Below, in pieces: positions 6,179 through 7,155 of a stretch of 7,155 bases of DNA. Numbering within the stretch: the stretch's first letter is position 1; the number at the start of each line of letters is the position of its first letter. This DNA comes from an uncultured Candidatus Poseidoniales archaeon (GTDB taxonomy: Archaea; Thermoplasmatota; Poseidoniia; Poseidoniales; Thalassarchaeaceae): assembly GCA_950068635.1 (NCBI GenBank), contig CATMIM010000049.1, positions 1-7,155 of the forward strand. Reading direction: 5' to 3'. The position numbers were made by a program, and so were the translations under genes. A model generated the notes under the pieces. The model had not been told where the DNA came from. It saw nothing but the letters and a program-made list of their open reading frames with translations, and did no database searches.

Positions 6179-6187
6179 AATATATGA
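6179..6187. promoter_or_regulatory. Divergent TATA region between the small acidic protein and agmatinase genes
   Basis: The 180 bp between the two divergent starts (6100-6279) is mostly G+C-rich, except for the AT-rich AATATATGA here, reading TCATATATT on the minus strand. It lies about 90-100 bp from the agmatinase start and about 80 bp from the start of the small protein gene, so it could act in both directions. A second AT-rich patch, ATTTATT at 6161-6167, is an alternative TATA element for the minus-strand gene. The rest of the gap shows nothing recognisable apart from short pyrimidine runs near 6205-6222. Confidence 0.4.
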
Positions 6188-6279
6188 ACAATGTGGAGAA
6201 AACAACCCCTTTTCACCCCCCAGGTCCCCGAGCGAACGATTATGCCGGACGGGTGGGAGAGGCGGACGGTCGTGCACGG

Positions 6280-7155
6280 ATGGAGTCAATGGAGGGCAAT
6301 TTCCTCGGTCTCGCGGATGTGGACGGACAGTGTGATGTGGCCATACTCCCAGTTCCCTACGAACTGACGACCTCCTACGGCGAGGGCACGGTTGACGGAC
6401 CACAGGCATGCATCGCGGCTTCCTCCCAGGTGGAGTTGTACGACCCGCTGCTTCCCGAGGACCTGCCGGCCGGATTCCGCTTGCACACCGCGCCTGCGTG
6501 GGATGGAGAAGGAGATTCACTCGCCGAGCAACTAGCCAATGTGGAGGCCTACCTCTCGGACTACCTCGACGGCTCCTGCTTCCCGATCGTTCTGGGGGGA
6601 GAGCACGGTCTGTTACCCGCGGAGATGCGTGCATTGCGAGCGCATCCAGATATCGGAGGAGACCTCGGCCGACTCACGCTGGTGCAGATCGATGCGCACG
6701 CTGACCTCAGGGATGAGATGAATGGCGAGCGGGCGAGCCACGCGTGCGCGGCGCGGCGGGCGCTCGACGAAGGGGTGGGCGGCATCATCCAGGTGGGTGT
6801 GCGGGCGCTCGGTCGTGAGGAGGCGCTGTGCCACGCCGAGGATGGAAGGGTCGAATGCTTCCCGGCGAGAGATTTGCTCTCCGCCTGCTCGGGGGAACAG
6901 GGTTGGGCGCTGCTGATGGCGAGAATCGCTGATATCGATGGGCCGGCATGGCTCACGCTCGACATCGACGGGCTCGACGGTGGACTGGTGCCGAACACCG
7001 GGACCCCGGTTCCCGGCGGCCTGCACTACTGGCAGGCGGTCGAACTGATCGAAGCGCTGTTCGCCAATCCCGCTTGTCAGGTTCTCGGTACGGACGTGGT
7101 CGAGATCGTGCCTGGCAAAGAGGGGCCGCTGACCGAATTCACGGCGGCGATGCTG
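6280..7155 (+). CDS. speB: Agmatinase / arginase-family ureohydrolase (C-terminus outside window)
   Basis: 292 codons are visible and the frame is open to the window edge. Agmatinase hydrolyses agmatine to putrescine and urea in cytosolic polyamine synthesis; some archaeal relatives act on aminopropylagmatine instead. Seen motifs: VPYELTTSYGEGTVDGPQA (25-43), GGEHG (106-110) with metal ligand His109, DAHADLRDEMNGERASHACAARR (138-160) with ligands Asp138, His140 and Asp142, QVGVRALGREE (171-181), LTLDIDGLD (226-233) with ligands Asp228 and Asp230, TGTPVPGGL (240-248), and GTDVVEIVP (270-278). All six expected Mn ligands are present. The usual DxDxxDP reads DIDGLDG, and GGDH reads GGEH; neither changed position is a metal ligand. 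The DLRDEM...SHAC pattern favours archaeal agmatinase over arginase. The ATG at 6280 was chosen; an ATG at 6289 and a GTG at 6253 are alternatives, and no strong ribosome binding site decides. Confidence 0.9.
   Translation, partial: MESMEGNFLGLADVDGQCDVAILPVPYELTTSYGEGTVDGPQACIAASSQVELYDPLLPEDLPAGFRLHTAPAWDGEGDSLAEQLANVEAYLSDYLDGSCFPIVLGGEHGLLPAEMRALRAHPDIGGDLGRLTLVQIDAHADLRDEMNGERASHACAARRALDEGVGGIIQVGVRALGREEALCHAEDGRVECFPARDLLSACSGEQGWALLMARIADIDGPAWLTLDIDGLDGGLVPNTGTPVPGGLHYWQAVELIEALFANPACQVLGTDVVEIVPGKEGPLTEFTAAML

Noticed and set aside
5631..6191. A 186-codon minus-strand open frame overlapping the small acidic protein gene.
   Set aside because: It is another frame of the same strand, Arg/Ser/Thr-rich with no coherent motifs, whereas the 5698-6099 frame has a ribosome binding site and a normal composition.
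1..7155. Mobile elements, CRISPR arrays, defence or toxin-antitoxin systems.
   Set aside because: No direct-repeat arrays, terminal inverted repeats, transposase or integrase motifs, or paired small toxin-antitoxin frames were seen. The tRNA 3' end (2385-2404) was compared by eye with the rest of the window and no obvious duplicated attachment site was found.

Overview
The window looks like a chromosomal piece from a planktonic euryarchaeon, most likely Marine Group II/III (Candidatus Poseidoniales or a relative). The evidence is an Alba chromatin protein, a tRNA gene without encoded CCA and with an archaeal TATA element just upstream, an archaeal-style agmatinase, and a very large cysteine-free surface protein full of N-glycosylation sequons. 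GTG and TTG starts are frequent. This placement is an inference from gene content; there is no rRNA here to confirm it.

Layout, left to right. On the minus strand, positions 1-309 hold the N-terminal part of a polytopic membrane protein resembling the PAP2/AUR1-type phosphatases. It lies directly downstream of an Mrp/Nbp35-type P-loop ATPase (376-1404, minus), probably as one transcript. A small low-molecular-weight phosphatase/ArsC-like protein (1519-1884, plus) is divergent from the ATPase and ends only 4 bp from the convergent Alba gene (1889-2209, minus). A tRNA-Gly(GCC) gene (2333-2404, plus) is divergent from Alba, with a near-palindromic TATA region between them. A 1057-residue secreted, membrane-anchored surface protein (2458-5631, minus) follows, and behind it a small conserved acidic protein (5698-6099, minus) that is probably its upstream operon partner. 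Finally an agmatinase-family ureohydrolase (6280 to the window end, plus) is divergent from that pair and runs out of the window.

Functionally this is mostly a housekeeping neighbourhood: Fe-S carrier-like ATPase, chromatin, tRNA and polyamine synthesis, plus one lineage-type cell-surface protein. There is no sign of a mobile element, CRISPR array, prophage or defence system.

The most unusual observation is in the Mrp/Nbp35 ATPase. The region that normally carries the CPxC Fe-S-binding motif is replaced by about 39 residues that read like part of a bacterial/archaeal Ig-like (Big) domain, and the whole protein contains no cysteine. It therefore cannot bind an Fe-S cluster in the way its family does, although the nucleotide-binding motifs are intact.
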